DNA of 64,000 nucleotides from Acidobacterium capsulatum ATCC 51196 (GTDB taxonomy: Bacteria > Acidobacteriota > Terriglobia > Terriglobales > Acidobacteriaceae): assembly GCF_000022565.1 (NCBI RefSeq), contig NC_012483.1, positions 3,162,001-3,226,000 of the forward strand. Direction: 5' to 3'. Numbering within the stretch: position 1 is the stretch's first letter; each line of letters begins with the position of its first letter. The translations under genes and the position numbers were made by a program. Positions 20,133 to 29,628 of the stretch are shown here, piece by piece. The notes beneath the pieces were generated by a model. The model was not told the DNA's origin, ran no database searches, and was given only the letters and a program-made list of their open reading frames with translations.

Positions 20133-20876
20133 ATGGCGAACACATCGACTACAGCGGCGCGTAAACCTCGCGCGAAAAAAGCAGCTGCCGAACACGGCGC
20201 AGGTCTGCAAACGGCGTTTCAAAAAGTGCGCGAGATGATTGTTCACGGCAGGCTCTCGCCCGGCATGTGGATTGTGGAAGCGGATCTGGCGCAGCGCCTC
20301 GGTATGAGCCGTACGCCTGTGCGTGGCGCGCTGCAATGGTTGCAACGCGAGGGCTATGTGATCGAGCACAAGAATGTGAGCAAGTCACGCATGATTGTGG
20401 CTCCGCTCACTCTCGAAGACGCCTCTGAACTCTATGCCATCGTCGGGCATCTGGAAGGCATGGCTGGCCGTCATGTCGCCCAGTTTCCAAAAGAAAAGCG
20501 TTTGGAAATGGTGCAGCAACTGAAAACGCTCAATGCAGGGCTCAAGGCCATCAGTCGCGGCCAAAGCGGCAAGGCTGCCGACATCTTTGATCTGGATTCC
20601 ACTTTTCACGACACCGTGGTGATGGCTGGAGCAGGGCCGCGTCTCACCGCGCTTTATAGCGCGATCAAGCCCCAGACAGAGCGTTACTGGCGACTCTATG
20701 CCAGCTCTATCCTCAATGATCTGTATACCAGCGTTACAGAGCATGAGGAAATCATCGAAGCAATCCGGGAAGGAAACGCCGATCGCGTAGAACGCGCCAT
20801 GCAGGCGAACTGGACCAATGGCGCCGAACGCCTCGGCAAGGTCATCGAACTGTTTGGCGAGCGCGGCACCTGGTAG
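20133..20876 (+). CDS. GntR-family regulator, FadR/FCD subgroup
   Basis: DNA-binding regulator of 247 residues. After a Lys/Ala-rich N-terminus comes a GntR winged helix (FQKVREMIVHGRLSPGMWIVEADLAQRLGMSRTPVRGALQWLQREGYV, about residues 29-77). An FCD ligand-binding domain follows (EDASELYAIVGHLEGMAGRHVA ... DLDSTFHDTVVMAGAGPRLTALY ... TEHEEIIEAIREGNADRVERAMQANW), with the Asp/His pattern that usually binds a metal and a small carboxylate. It is transcribed away from the semialdehyde dehydrogenase across a 183-nt gap, the usual layout for autoregulation and control of the divergent gene. The effector is probably a sugar acid, by context only. Confidence 0.87.
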   Translation: MANTSTTAARKPRAKKAAAEHGAGLQTAFQKVREMIVHGRLSPGMWIVEADLAQRLGMSRTPVRGALQWLQREGYVIEHKNVSKSRMIVAPLTLEDASELYAIVGHLEGMAGRHVAQFPKEKRLEMVQQLKTLNAGLKAISRGQSGKAADIFDLDSTFHDTVVMAGAGPRLTALYSAIKPQTERYWRLYASSILNDLYTSVTEHEEIIEAIREGNADRVERAMQANWTNGAERLGKVIELFGERGTW

Positions 20877-20887
20877 GTGCCGCGCTC
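20859..20887. terminator. Strong hairpin at the end of the GntR gene, possible terminator
   Basis: A perfect 12-bp stem (GAGCGCGGCACC / GGTGCCGCGCTC) with a 5-nt loop overlaps the regulator's stop codon, between two convergent genes. It lacks a real T tract, so it may only slow polymerase or protect the mRNA end. Confidence 0.45.
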
Positions 20888-20901
20888 TCTCGACGTTCTT
20901 C

Positions 20902-23874
20902 TCAATGCCCTGAAGAGGCCATGTGAAAGTAGCTCTCGGGAGCGCCGAGATAGCTTGACGGCGCCATCGGATTTTTTTTCTTCGGCATGCCCGGAAAATG
21001 CGGCGCATTCGGGTTCGGGAAGGCGACGACCAACTTTTCCAGCACCACGCCTGGATCAACCATTCTGAGCTTCAGCGTGTGATATCCCGGTGAGGGCACA
21101 TCGAGAGTTGTGGTAATTTTCCGCACACCATCACTGACCGCCTTGGCCCATGCTTGCTGAGAAGCATCAGCGAGAGCATCCACAATCTTCGGCGGCAGGT
21201 CGTCAAACGAGATGGCATAGCGCAGTCCACGCCCCGGCACAAAATTGAGCGAAGGCGACAGAATGGCTCGCACGCTGCATTTGCCGCTATCGAAGAAGTA
21301 GACGCGATACTCAAGCGTTGGCGCCGGCTTCGGGGGCAAGATGCTCGCCGCAGTCACCGGAAAAACAGTCATGCCTGAGAGTGTCTCACCGTAATTGGGA
21401 ATGTTCCTCCAGCGAACGCCACTCGCTGCGGTTCGCCGCGTGTAGTGCGCCGCATCGATTGAGACGTAGTGGTGCGTCTCAACGAACCCGTCGAGGGACG
21501 CAGGTGTGGGCGTAACAGGATCCAAAGTATCCACCCGGACCGTTACGGCTGGGCCATCTTTTTGTTGTATGACCACTACGCCAGAGCTGGCCCCTTTCGG
21601 GACTTTAGCCCAGTCGATGCTCACGCGAACTGTGGCGCTTTTGGCGACTGTGCCGCCTTTCGCACTCAGGTGAATCCACGCTTCGCTGGCCTTGGCGGTC
21701 CAGGCAAAAGGCTGATTTCCGCGATTGAAGAGCTGAATGACCCGCGTCTGCTGCTTGTAGACGTCAAAGGCGGCCAGCCGCAGCGGCGGAAACGGCCCGC
21801 CAGCCGCAAAGGGGCTGCCTTCTACGGCGACCGCCATGTGCGGTCCATCCAGCGGCTGTACCCATGAGACAGCGGGCATCGCATTCACGGGCGGCTCATT
21901 CCAGAATGTGTAGCCAATATGAGTCTGGTCCATCATGTGATTCCATTTGCCGTGTGCAAGCTCATGGTTGTACTCATAGGCGAGTGCGGCGTCTTCGGCA
22001 AAGAGCCTGCGAGCCTTTTGCGCAAGATCGTTGGTGCTGACCCGGCCCTGACGAGCATAAAGCGCATTCTCGCCCGCGGTGATATAGAGTTCGTTCACGA
22101 TGGCAGAGGCCTTCAGCGGATAGAGCACCAGTTCAAAGAAGGCGTCGCGATAAGCAGGCGGAAGCTTCTGGTTTACGTGTTCTGCTTCGTCTGTGAGCGA
22201 TTGCCATTCGCTATAAACGCGCTGTGCTTCGTTGTAATGCACAAGGCTGTAGGTATTCGGCGAGAGCAGCTCTGGCTTTCTGCGGCCGTTGTACTTGGTG
22301 TACGTCTCCATCAGGTGCGCAATTTGCGGGGCATACTTCGGCCCAAATTCGCGAGTGGCCCAATCCAGTGTGAACTTTTGCAAATCGTCTGGCCCCCACT
22401 GCGCAGGGTTCCAGGCATACGTAAGGAAAAACTCGATTGGAAACTCCATCGGTTTCAGGTCGCCGACATTCACCACCCATATGCGGGTGGCGCCATAGCG
22501 CCAGGCCAGGTGCATCTGTTCCCAGACCTTCGGAATCGGGTTGGTGTTGAGCCATTTGTAGGAGCGCGGAGCACCCACGTAATCAAAGTGATAGTAGATG
22601 CCGGCTCCGCCGCTGCGCTTGCGTTCGTCCGGCGTAGGCAGGCGGCGCAGGTCGCCCCAGTTGTCGTCGCTCCAAAGCAGCGTCACATCATCGGGCACTC
22701 GCATGCCCTGCTGATAGTAGGTCTGCACCTCTTTGTATAGCGCCCATAGTTGAGGAACCTTGTTGAGATCAGGATTCACCGTCTGCCGAAGAATCTGTCT
22801 CTGGTCATGCACAATCTTCTCCATGAGCGCGATATTGTCGCCTTTGGACATGGGTGTGTCATTGTGCCCGCGCATGCCGAGCGTGACAACCTCTTCATAG
22901 TTCTTGTCGCGCTCCATGCAATGACGCCAAAATGCATCGATGCGGTTTGCATTGGTGGCGTAGTTCCAGGGCCCATCGCTGGGCTTCCATTCCTTTTCGG
23001 CACACATCATCGGTTCTTCATGCGATGTGCCCATCACGATACCGTACTCGTCGGCCAGCCTGGCATTCAGCGGATCGTCGGCTGCAAAGGCACTGTTCCA
23101 CATCGCGGGCCAGAGATAGTTAGCCCGCAGCCGCAGCAGCAAATCAAAAACTTTGGTGTAGAAGCGATGGTTATATCCGCCGAACTTTGCATTGACCCAT
23201 CCGGTCAGCGAAGGAGCTTCATCATTCAGAAAGATGCCGCGATATTTCACTACGGGCGGACCCACTACCCACCGGCCCTGAGTGGCATAAAGCGTGTCAT
23301 GATGCTTCACCGGCACATCAGCCCACCAGTACCAGGGCGAGACGCCGATGTCTTCTGAGAGATCGTAAATGCCGTAGATGGTTCCCCGCTTGTCACTGCC
23401 CACAATCACCAGCGCACGCTTCACGCCCGGCAGCGGATCGTCGACGACCTGCGTCAGCGTGCTCTCCCACTGACCGCGAATCGCGCTCACATCAATCTTG
23501 TGGTTCTGAATAAGCTGGTCGATCAGCGCGCTCTTTCCAAGGGTGCCAATCAGCACGATCTCACTGGCTTTTGTGGCGGGGCCGTGACTCAGCGCCGGCT
23601 TGAGGCCAGTTACGCGATGCAAGTCCATCTGCAGGTTTTGCGCTGCATGCTGCACGCCCCACCAGTCGCCGGAGTCGACCACCAGAGGCGCAACTTTGCC
23701 TTGCGCGGCAAGTGCAAAGCCGCGCGGCACCGCGGTGAAGTGGATGTACTGCGGTTGTCCGATGGCAAAGCTGCGAGCAGGGCTCGCGAACAGAGCGAGC
23801 ACGGCAAGAAATAGCAACCAACGTCCAGAGAGGCGAGGATGGGGGGTGAAGCAATGCAACAGGCGATAGGGCAT
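20902..23874 (-). CDS. GH115 family xylan alpha-1,2-glucuronidase, secreted
   Basis: About 990 residues with a signal peptide (SGRWLLFLAVLALFASPARSFA). The protein fits GH115, whose members remove (4-O-methyl)glucuronic acid from xylan. Family blocks include the N-terminal domain (VVDSGDWWGVQHAAQNLQ), the barrel stretch VKYRGIFLNDEAPSLTGWVNAKFGG, MRGHNDTPMS, LLWSDDNWGDLRRLP and IYYHFDYVGAPRSYKW, and a C-terminal Ig-like/Gylcosyl_hydr_115 end (HYTRRTAASGVRWRNIPNYGETLSGMTVFP). The ATG at 23874 places the signal peptide near the start and lies 64 nt after the malic enzyme stop; longer in-frame extensions overlap that gene. It converges on the GntR gene. Confidence 0.87.
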   Translation of the reverse strand: MPYRLLHCFTPHPRLSGRWLLFLAVLALFASPARSFAIGQPQYIHFTAVPRGFALAAQGKVAPLVVDSGDWWGVQHAAQNLQMDLHRVTGLKPALSHGPATKASEIVLIGTLGKSALIDQLIQNHKIDVSAIRGQWESTLTQVVDDPLPGVKRALVIVGSDKRGTIYGIYDLSEDIGVSPWYWWADVPVKHHDTLYATQGRWVVGPPVVKYRGIFLNDEAPSLTGWVNAKFGGYNHRFYTKVFDLLLRLRANYLWPAMWNSAFAADDPLNARLADEYGIVMGTSHEEPMMCAEKEWKPSDGPWNYATNANRIDAFWRHCMERDKNYEEVVTLGMRGHNDTPMSKGDNIALMEKIVHDQRQILRQTVNPDLNKVPQLWALYKEVQTYYQQGMRVPDDVTLLWSDDNWGDLRRLPTPDERKRSGGAGIYYHFDYVGAPRSYKWLNTNPIPKVWEQMHLAWRYGATRIWVVNVGDLKPMEFPIEFFLTYAWNPAQWGPDDLQKFTLDWATREFGPKYAPQIAHLMETYTKYNGRRKPELLSPNTYSLVHYNEAQRVYSEWQSLTDEAEHVNQKLPPAYRDAFFELVLYPLKASAIVNELYITAGENALYARQGRVSTNDLAQKARRLFAEDAALAYEYNHELAHGKWNHMMDQTHIGYTFWNEPPVNAMPAVSWVQPLDGPHMAVAVEGSPFAAGGPFPPLRLAAFDVYKQQTRVIQLFNRGNQPFAWTAKASEAWIHLSAKGGTVAKSATVRVSIDWAKVPKGASSGVVVIQQKDGPAVTVRVDTLDPVTPTPASLDGFVETHHYVSIDAAHYTRRTAASGVRWRNIPNYGETLSGMTVFPVTAASILPPKPAPTLEYRVYFFDSGKCSVRAILSPSLNFVPGRGLRYAISFDDLPPKIVDALADASQQAWAKAVSDGVRKITTTLDVPSPGYHTLKLRMVDPGVVLEKLVVAFPNPNAPHFPGMPKKKNPMAPSSYLGAPESYFHMASSGH

Positions 23875-23938
23875 GTGGGCGCAACCAGAAATTAAAGTCG
23901 TATCCCGAACAAAGTACCACACACGCCCTGCCGCGTGA

Positions 23939-25633
23939 CTATTCCCGCTCGTACTCTTCGTAAGCGGGCTCCCAGTGGTTTTCATCGAGCGCGCGCAGTA
24001 GTTCTGCCTCATCAGCAACCTGCGCCTGCCCTTCGCGCAGTGCCTGCCGCCCGACCGCTTCCCCAATATGCCGCGCTATCGTGCGAGCTTCAGAAATAGG
24101 TGGCAGCAGGCATGCGTTGGAATCGGAGCAGGTCGGCAGGTGGAGAATCAGTTCGGTGGTGGCCGCGAGAATCATGTCCTCGGTCACATGCCGCGCCTTG
24201 GCAGAGATGATGCCAAGCGCCAGCCCGGGGAAGATATAGGAGTTGTTGGTTTGCGCAACCTGCAAAGTCTTTCCGCGAAGAGTCATTGGCTCAAACGGGC
24301 TTCCTGTACCCACCAGTGCCCGGCCATCGGTCCATGTGAGCAGATCATGAGGATGCGCCTCGCTGCGCGACGTAGGGTTCGACAAGGGGAAGATGATCGG
24401 CCGCTCCACATGCTGCGCCATGGTGCGGACCACTTCTTCGGTGAATGCCCCTGCCTGGCCTGACACACCGATGAGAGCCGTCGGCCTCACTTGCCGTATC
24501 ACTTCCTCAATGCGAATAGCTCCATTTTCCTGCTTCCAACCCTTTACACTCTCCGCAGTTCGTGCGTACATCTTTTGCTCGTCTTTGATGTTGGCGCGTC
24601 CCTCCACCAATAGTCCATCCACGTCGATGGCGTGGATGCGTTCCTGCGCCTTCTCCGGTGTGCATCCCTTTTGCTGCATCAGGCGAACGAGCAGATTCGC
24701 GATGCCTAATCCTGCACTGCCAAAGCCGAAGAGCACGATACGCTGCTCGGTAAGCGGAACGCCGGTGATGTGAATAGCAGAAATCAACGTGGCTGCGGCG
24801 ATGGCTGCCGTGCCCTGAATATCGTCATTGAAGGTGCAAAGCTGATGCCGGTAGCGAGCCAGCAATCGCGAGGCATTCGCTCCCGCGAAGTCTTCCCATT
24901 GCAGCAACACATGGGGCCAGCGCTCTTTCACGCATTGCACAAAAGCGTCGACAAAGTCGTCATATTCCAGGCCCCGGATGCGCGCATGCCTCCAACCCAT
25001 ATAGATCGGGTTTGCAAGCCGCTCTTCGTTGTCGGTGCCCACGTCCAGCAGCACTGGCAGGCATTGCTCGGGAGGGATGCCGCCTAGCGCGGTGTAAAGC
25101 GCCATCTTGCCTATGGGGATACCCATTCCGCCCGCACCCTGATCGCCAAGCCCAAGGATGCGCTCGCCATCGCTGACCACAATGCAGCGAACCTTGTCAT
25201 AGCGGGGATGGCTCAATATCTGCCGCATGCGATCTTTGTTGGGATAGCTCAGGAAGACGCCGCGGGGCTTGCGCCAGATTTCACTGAAGCGCATGCACCC
25301 CTCGCCGACCGTCGGCGTATAGACAATCGGCAGCAACTTCTCGATGTTCCGCACCAGCAACGCGTAAAAAAGCGTTTCGTTCAGGTCCTGCAGGTCGCGC
25401 AAAAAGGCGTATTGATGAAAGGCGGTGCGCTGATCATCAAAGGCGCGCATGCGGCGATCCACCTGCTCTTCGAGCGTGCCCACATGCGGGGGCAACAGCC
25501 CGTGGAGTGAGAAGAGATCACGCTCGCGATTAGTAAAGGCCGTGCCTTTATTGAGCCGGGGAGAATTGATCAGATTGAAGCCGGCCACGTTCACTTTGCG
25601 CGTACGCGGATGATTCTCAGAAGAAGTACTCAT
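23939..25633 (-). CDS. maeA: NAD-dependent malic enzyme
   Basis: Oxidatively decarboxylates malate to pyruvate (EC 1.1.1.38), cytosolic. The 564-residue length and motifs match the large bacterial/eukaryotic type: LPIVYTPTVGEGCMRFSEIWRKPRGVFLSYP, the lysine block GLGDQGAGGMGIPIGKMALYTALGGI, metal-binding TFNDDIQGTAA and the dinucleotide motif VLFGFGSAGLGIANLLV. The short tail (ALREGQAQVADEAELLRAL...) is normal. It is upstream of and on the same strand as GH115, with no obvious functional link; it may simply share a transcript. ATG at 25633. Confidence 0.93.
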   Translation of the reverse strand: MSTSSENHPRTRKVNVAGFNLINSPRLNKGTAFTNRERDLFSLHGLLPPHVGTLEEQVDRRMRAFDDQRTAFHQYAFLRDLQDLNETLFYALLVRNIEKLLPIVYTPTVGEGCMRFSEIWRKPRGVFLSYPNKDRMRQILSHPRYDKVRCIVVSDGERILGLGDQGAGGMGIPIGKMALYTALGGIPPEQCLPVLLDVGTDNEERLANPIYMGWRHARIRGLEYDDFVDAFVQCVKERWPHVLLQWEDFAGANASRLLARYRHQLCTFNDDIQGTAAIAAATLISAIHITGVPLTEQRIVLFGFGSAGLGIANLLVRLMQQKGCTPEKAQERIHAIDVDGLLVEGRANIKDEQKMYARTAESVKGWKQENGAIRIEEVIRQVRPTALIGVSGQAGAFTEEVVRTMAQHVERPIIFPLSNPTSRSEAHPHDLLTWTDGRALVGTGSPFEPMTLRGKTLQVAQTNNSYIFPGLALGIISAKARHVTEDMILAATTELILHLPTCSDSNACLLPPISEARTIARHIGEAVGRQALREGQAQVADEAELLRALDENHWEPAYEEYERE

Positions 25634-25737
25634 CAGGAAATTCGCTCTCTCCAGAGAGATAACTTCCTAGTGAATCATGTTTTTCATAAACGCGCGATGA
25701 GCGATGAGCCAGAAATAGCTGCATTGCTCTGACGCTG

Positions 25738-26766
25738 CTATCGTGCTCTTGCAAGTTCCGCGGAGCCAGGTGCCGCGATTCTAGATGCGACCGCGGCCAG
25801 CCGCTGGTAAGATTCCAGCCGGTCGGCGTGGTCCCAGGTATCCGTCACCGCGATGACCTCGTCGGCTTCCGTGGCGCGTATCAAGCGTCTCAGGCCTTCT
25901 TCCACGGTTGCCTCTGAGCCGACGAGTGCCGCGCGCAGCTTGTTCTCCACCGTGATTTTCTCCCACTCGTTCCAGATGCCATTAAACGAGTCCACGGGAG
26001 GCAGCAATTCCACCGGCTGGTTGCGAATCAGCCGCAGAAAGCGCTGTTGCGGAGTCGTGAAGAGCCGGCGTGCGGCAGGGTCTGTCTCCGCCACCATGAC
26101 GGGCACGCCAATCATCAGCCAGGGACGTTGCAAACCCTCACTGGGTTGGAACTGCGAGCGGTAGAGATAGGCCGAGTGTTCCAGCATGTCTGGCGCGAAA
26201 TGCGCCGCGAATGCAAAGGGCAGGCCCAGGTTGGCCGCCAGGCGGGCGCTGTAATCGCTGGAGCCCAGGAGCGTGACCGGCACATGACTGTTCTGCCCGG
26301 GATAGGCCTTCACCACCTGCCCTGGCTGTTCGGGGCCAAGATAGGTCCGCAACTCCCGCAGCAACTCAGGAAATTCATCTCCGCTCTGGCGCAGATCGCG
26401 TCGCAGCGCACGCATCGTCTGCATGTCGCCGCCCGGCGCGCGGCCGAGCCCGAGATCAATGCGGCCAGGGTAGAGTGCCTCCAGCGTGCCAAACTGCTCG
26501 GCCACGACGAGTGGAGCGTGATTGGGCAGCATCACTCCACCGCTACCCACGCGAATCGTATGAGTCGCACCCGCAACATGGCCAATGAGCACCGAGGTTG
26601 CCGAGCACGCCAGGCCGTCAATGGAGTGGTGCTCCGCCAGCCAGTAGCGCCGGTATCCCCACTGCTCCACATGCCGTGCCAAATCCACCGAGCGCGCAAT
26701 GGCGCTGGCAGCGGATTCCTCCGGGCGCCTGCTCACCAGATCCAGAACCGAGACAGAAAATGCCAT
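25738..26766 (-). CDS. LLM-class flavin-dependent oxidoreductase (luciferase-like)
   Basis: Luciferase-like monooxygenase fold protein of 342 residues, single-component subgroup (resembling YhbW/YwcH-type proteins). Diagnostic stretches: [80 protein letters not shown] and [27 protein letters not shown]. It would bind FMN(H2) and oxidise an unknown substrate. ATG at 26766, divergent from the GH9 gene. Function in the neighbourhood is unclear; these genes occur in many contexts. Confidence 0.87.
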   Translation of the reverse strand: MAFSVSVLDLVSRRPEESAASAIARSVDLARHVEQWGYRRYWLAEHHSIDGLACSATSVLIGHVAGATHTIRVGSGGVMLPNHAPLVVAEQFGTLEALYPGRIDLGLGRAPGGDMQTMRALRRDLRQSGDEFPELLRELRTYLGPEQPGQVVKAYPGQNSHVPVTLLGSSDYSARLAANLGLPFAFAAHFAPDMLEHSAYLYRSQFQPSEGLQRPWLMIGVPVMVAETDPAARRLFTTPQQRFLRLIRNQPVELLPPVDSFNGIWNEWEKITVENKLRAALVGSEATVEEGLRRLIRATEADEVIAVTDTWDHADRLESYQRLAAVASRIAAPGSAELARAR

Positions 26767-26863
26767 GCCTTATTGGATGAATCGGCTCGCGCGGAGATAC
26801 ATTCGTCTTGCCGGATGGCCGGGGCTCATTTTGCCGCCGAAATGAGAAGTTTAACGCTTTAGT

Positions 26864-26893
26864 TTGACGCTTTATCTACGGCACGCGTAGGAT
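26864..26893 (+). promoter_or_regulatory. Putative promoter and direct repeat upstream of GH9 gene
   Basis: TTGACG (26864-26869) and TAGGAT (26888-26893), 18 nt apart, could be a sigma-70-type promoter for the GH9 gene. The -35 element lies inside a 12-bp near-perfect direct repeat, TTTAACGCTTTA (26850-26861) and TTTGACGCTTTA (26863-26874), 13 nt apart, which looks like a regulator site. Confidence 0.4.
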
Positions 26894-26930
26894 TCGTGCG
26901 CGAAAACCTTTACCGTTTGGAGATACGCAG

Positions 26931-29507
26931 ATGCCTTTTCGTCCGCGCGCCGTTCTGCTGCTGTCGATGCTCACCACGTTATTTCTCAGTCTGCCCGCAT
27001 CTGGAGCAGACCTGCACCTGAAGGTCACCAGCAACGGCTACCTGAGGGGACGCGGTGTGAGCGTTATGCTCTACAACGACACCTATAGCCCGATCTTCTT
27101 TGATCAGAAAGATTCTGCCATGCAGATCATTCTGCATGGCCACCGGGTTGCGACCAACGGCAGCGTGCGCCTCTCGCCGACGCCCGAGCAGTGGAGCCTG
27201 ATTCCGCATGTGGACGCGCATCAGGCCGATGCGGCCAATGACCGTCTCACCGCGCGCATGTCTTACCCGGCCTATCACCTCAGCTATCAGGTGGTGGTTA
27301 CGGCAGAGCCCGGTGGATTTCGCGTGAGCGTCAATCTCGACAAGCCGCTGCCGGCCAACCTCGTGGGCCGTGCGGGCTTCAATCTTGAGTTTCTGCCGTC
27401 GATCTACGAAAACAAGTCCTACGTGGTCGACAACAGTAGCTATGGTGTGATGCCGCAGTATCCCGAGAGCCAGATGACCGCTTATCCGCCGAAGCCTGGT
27501 GACCCCAAGCCTGTCTGGTACATCGCGCAGTGGCGCAAGGCGCGCAACTACATGGTCCCGCTGCCCTTTGCCAGCGGCCACAGCATCACGCTGGCTGCCG
27601 GTGATCCCCTCAATCGCGTCAGCGTGACGTCTGATTCTGGAAAGATCGCTCTCTATGACGGGCGCAATCAGGGGCTGAATGGATGGTTTGTCATGCGCAC
27701 CATGATCCCGGCAGGCAAAACGAAAGATGCGGTCGTGTGGCATGTGCGGCCCAGCTATCTTCCGAACTGGACGCGTCAGCCGATGATCGCGCACAGCCAG
27801 GCCGGCTATGCGACAGACTTTTCCAAGGTCGCCATCATTGAGCTTGATCCGAATTTTGACGCGCCCAGGACTGCCGAACTGCTCCGGCTTGCAAGCGACG
27901 GAAGCTACAAGAAAGTTTATGAGGCGCAAGTGTCGGCGCCGATGCCATGGCTGCGCTACCACTACGTGAAGTTCGATTTTTCCAGCGTCAAGCAGCCCGG
28001 TCTCTACAAGATCGAATACGCGGGCGAGAAGACCGCCGTCTTTCCCATCGCAAAGAACATCTACGACAACACCTGGCAGACCAGCCTCGACTGCTTCATG
28101 GCCGAGCAGATGGACCACATCCGAGTGCGCGATGTTTATCACGTCTGGCATGGTCTGGCTCACATGGATGATGCGGAGCAGGCTCAGCCGAATATCAAGG
28201 AGTTTGATGGTTACTTCACCGGGCCGAATCTCTACTCCCCTTACAAGCCCGGTCAGCACATCCCCGGACTGAACATCGGCGGATGGTTCGATGCCGGAGA
28301 CTATGACAGCGACGTCTTCGATCAGTTGGGCACCGTCAGAACGATGGCGCTCATCGAGATCACCTTTCATCCCAAGTGGGATGAGCTAAGCGTGAATGAG
28401 ACGACCCGCAATGTCGTGATGCATCAGCCCGATGGAATTCCGGATGTTGTCGAGCAGGTGGAGCACGGTGTGCTGCAAACGCTGGCGCAGGTGCATGCCG
28501 TGGGCCACCCGTTGATGGGCATCCATTCTTCGAACCTGAAGGAGTACACCTTTGTGGGCGATGGCGCGTCCCAGACCGACGGACGCATCTACGATCCCAA
28601 GCTGGGACCGAATCAAATCAAGGGGGATTACTCCGGCAAGAACGACGACCGCTGGGCGTGGACCAACGACAATATGGCTGCGGACTACTCCGCGGTGGCG
28701 TCTCTGGCCGCGGCTTCTGAGGCGCTGAAGGGGTGGAATGATGCGCTATCGAAGCAAAGCCTCGACGCCGCGATCAAACTCTGGAAGAGTCAGCAAGGGC
28801 GTCCCATGCCACCGATGCCCGCGCGCTTCCGGCGCTTTATGGGCGCAATGGATTGGCCGGCCGATCTTGAGTTGCTGATTGCCACCAACGGCGCGCAGCC
28901 CTACAAACAGCGGGTCGAGAAGCTCTTTCCACAGATGTTGCAGCAAATCGGTTTCCAGGGCTGGACGGCCGTGCGCGCACTGCCCTATCTCGATGCAAGC
29001 TACAAGGCAGAGTTCCGCAAGGCACTGGAGGCTTATATGCCGCAGATGAACCGCCAAATGGCAGCCACGCCCTTTGGCGTGCCGCCTTCGCGCGGCGCAT
29101 GGGGAGGCTCCGGCCAGGTGGCGGAGTTCGGCATCCAGATGTACTTCCTGCACGAGGCGTTTCCTGATCTGGTGGGGCCGCAGTACACGCTGCGCGCCGC
29201 CAACTATCTGCTCGGCACACATCCGGCGTCGAATGTCTCTTACATCGCAGGCATCGGCACTCAGTCGAAGCCCAAGACTTACTCCAACAATCGTGGCGAT
29301 AACAGCTACATCCCCGGCGGCATGATTCCCGGCTACATCGTCATCAATCCAGACTTCCCGGAGTGCATCACCAACTTCGGCATGCTCTGGTACGAAGATG
29401 AAACCACCATTGGAGCAGCAACCGATTGGATCATGGAAGCCAACGCCGCGGAAGCCATCGTCAAGCAGCAGATGGCGCAAGGCGCCAGTCAGAAAGCTGG
29501 CGAATAG
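26931..29507 (+). CDS. GH9 family endoglucanase/glucanase, secreted
   Basis: Secreted 858-residue glycoside hydrolase family 9 enzyme acting on beta-1,4-glucan or mixed glucans. After a signal peptide (residues 1-25) comes a long beta-sandwich region, with a CelD_N-like Ig domain near 290-370 (HSQAGYATDFSKVAIIELD ... KQPGLYKIEYAGEKTAVFPI). The (alpha/alpha)6 catalytic domain starts around 380. GGWFDAGDYDSDVF holds the catalytic base pair (D454, D457). The end block YEDETTIGAATDWIMEANAAEAI probably holds the acid (E824). The N-terminal 270 residues are longer than in typical GH9 proteins and are unassigned. ATG at 26931 with GGAG 8 nt upstream. Followed by a terminator hairpin and an acetylesterase gene. 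Confidence 0.87.
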   Translation: MPFRPRAVLLLSMLTTLFLSLPASGADLHLKVTSNGYLRGRGVSVMLYNDTYSPIFFDQKDSAMQIILHGHRVATNGSVRLSPTPEQWSLIPHVDAHQADAANDRLTARMSYPAYHLSYQVVVTAEPGGFRVSVNLDKPLPANLVGRAGFNLEFLPSIYENKSYVVDNSSYGVMPQYPESQMTAYPPKPGDPKPVWYIAQWRKARNYMVPLPFASGHSITLAAGDPLNRVSVTSDSGKIALYDGRNQGLNGWFVMRTMIPAGKTKDAVVWHVRPSYLPNWTRQPMIAHSQAGYATDFSKVAIIELDPNFDAPRTAELLRLASDGSYKKVYEAQVSAPMPWLRYHYVKFDFSSVKQPGLYKIEYAGEKTAVFPIAKNIYDNTWQTSLDCFMAEQMDHIRVRDVYHVWHGLAHMDDAEQAQPNIKEFDGYFTGPNLYSPYKPGQHIPGLNIGGWFDAGDYDSDVFDQLGTVRTMALIEITFHPKWDELSVNETTRNVVMHQPDGIPDVVEQVEHGVLQTLAQVHAVGHPLMGIHSSNLKEYTFVGDGASQTDGRIYDPKLGPNQIKGDYSGKNDDRWAWTNDNMAADYSAVASLAAASEALKGWNDALSKQSLDAAIKLWKSQQGRPMPPMPARFRRFMGAMDWPADLELLIATNGAQPYKQRVEKLFPQMLQQIGFQGWTAVRALPYLDASYKAEFRKALEAYMPQMNRQMAATPFGVPPSRGAWGGSGQVAEFGIQMYFLHEAFPDLVGPQYTLRAANYLLGTHPASNVSYIAGIGTQSKPKTYSNNRGDNSYIPGGMIPGYIVINPDFPECITNFGMLWYEDETTIGAATDWIMEANAAEAIVKQQMAQGASQKAGE

Positions 29508-29532
29508 TCCAAAGGCTTCACTTGATGGCTGC

Positions 29533-29575
29533 AGATGCGCCGGATCGCTAAGCTTCGCTCCGGCGCATCTTTCTT
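29533..29575 (+). terminator. Probable terminator after the GH9 gene
   Basis: A perfect 12-bp stem AGATGCGCCGGA / TCCGGCGCATCT with a 14-nt loop, followed by the pyrimidine-rich TTCTTC. The T tract is imperfect, so read-through into the esterase gene is possible. Confidence 0.55.
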
Positions 29576-29628
29576 CGCGTTCCTCTGCTCCTTCATTGCT
29601 CTGAACTCAGCTCACCAGGAGGCTCAAC

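Noticed and set aside
26979..28370. Long minus-strand open frame over the GH9 gene
   Set aside because: It mirrors the GH9 coding sequence and has no family features.
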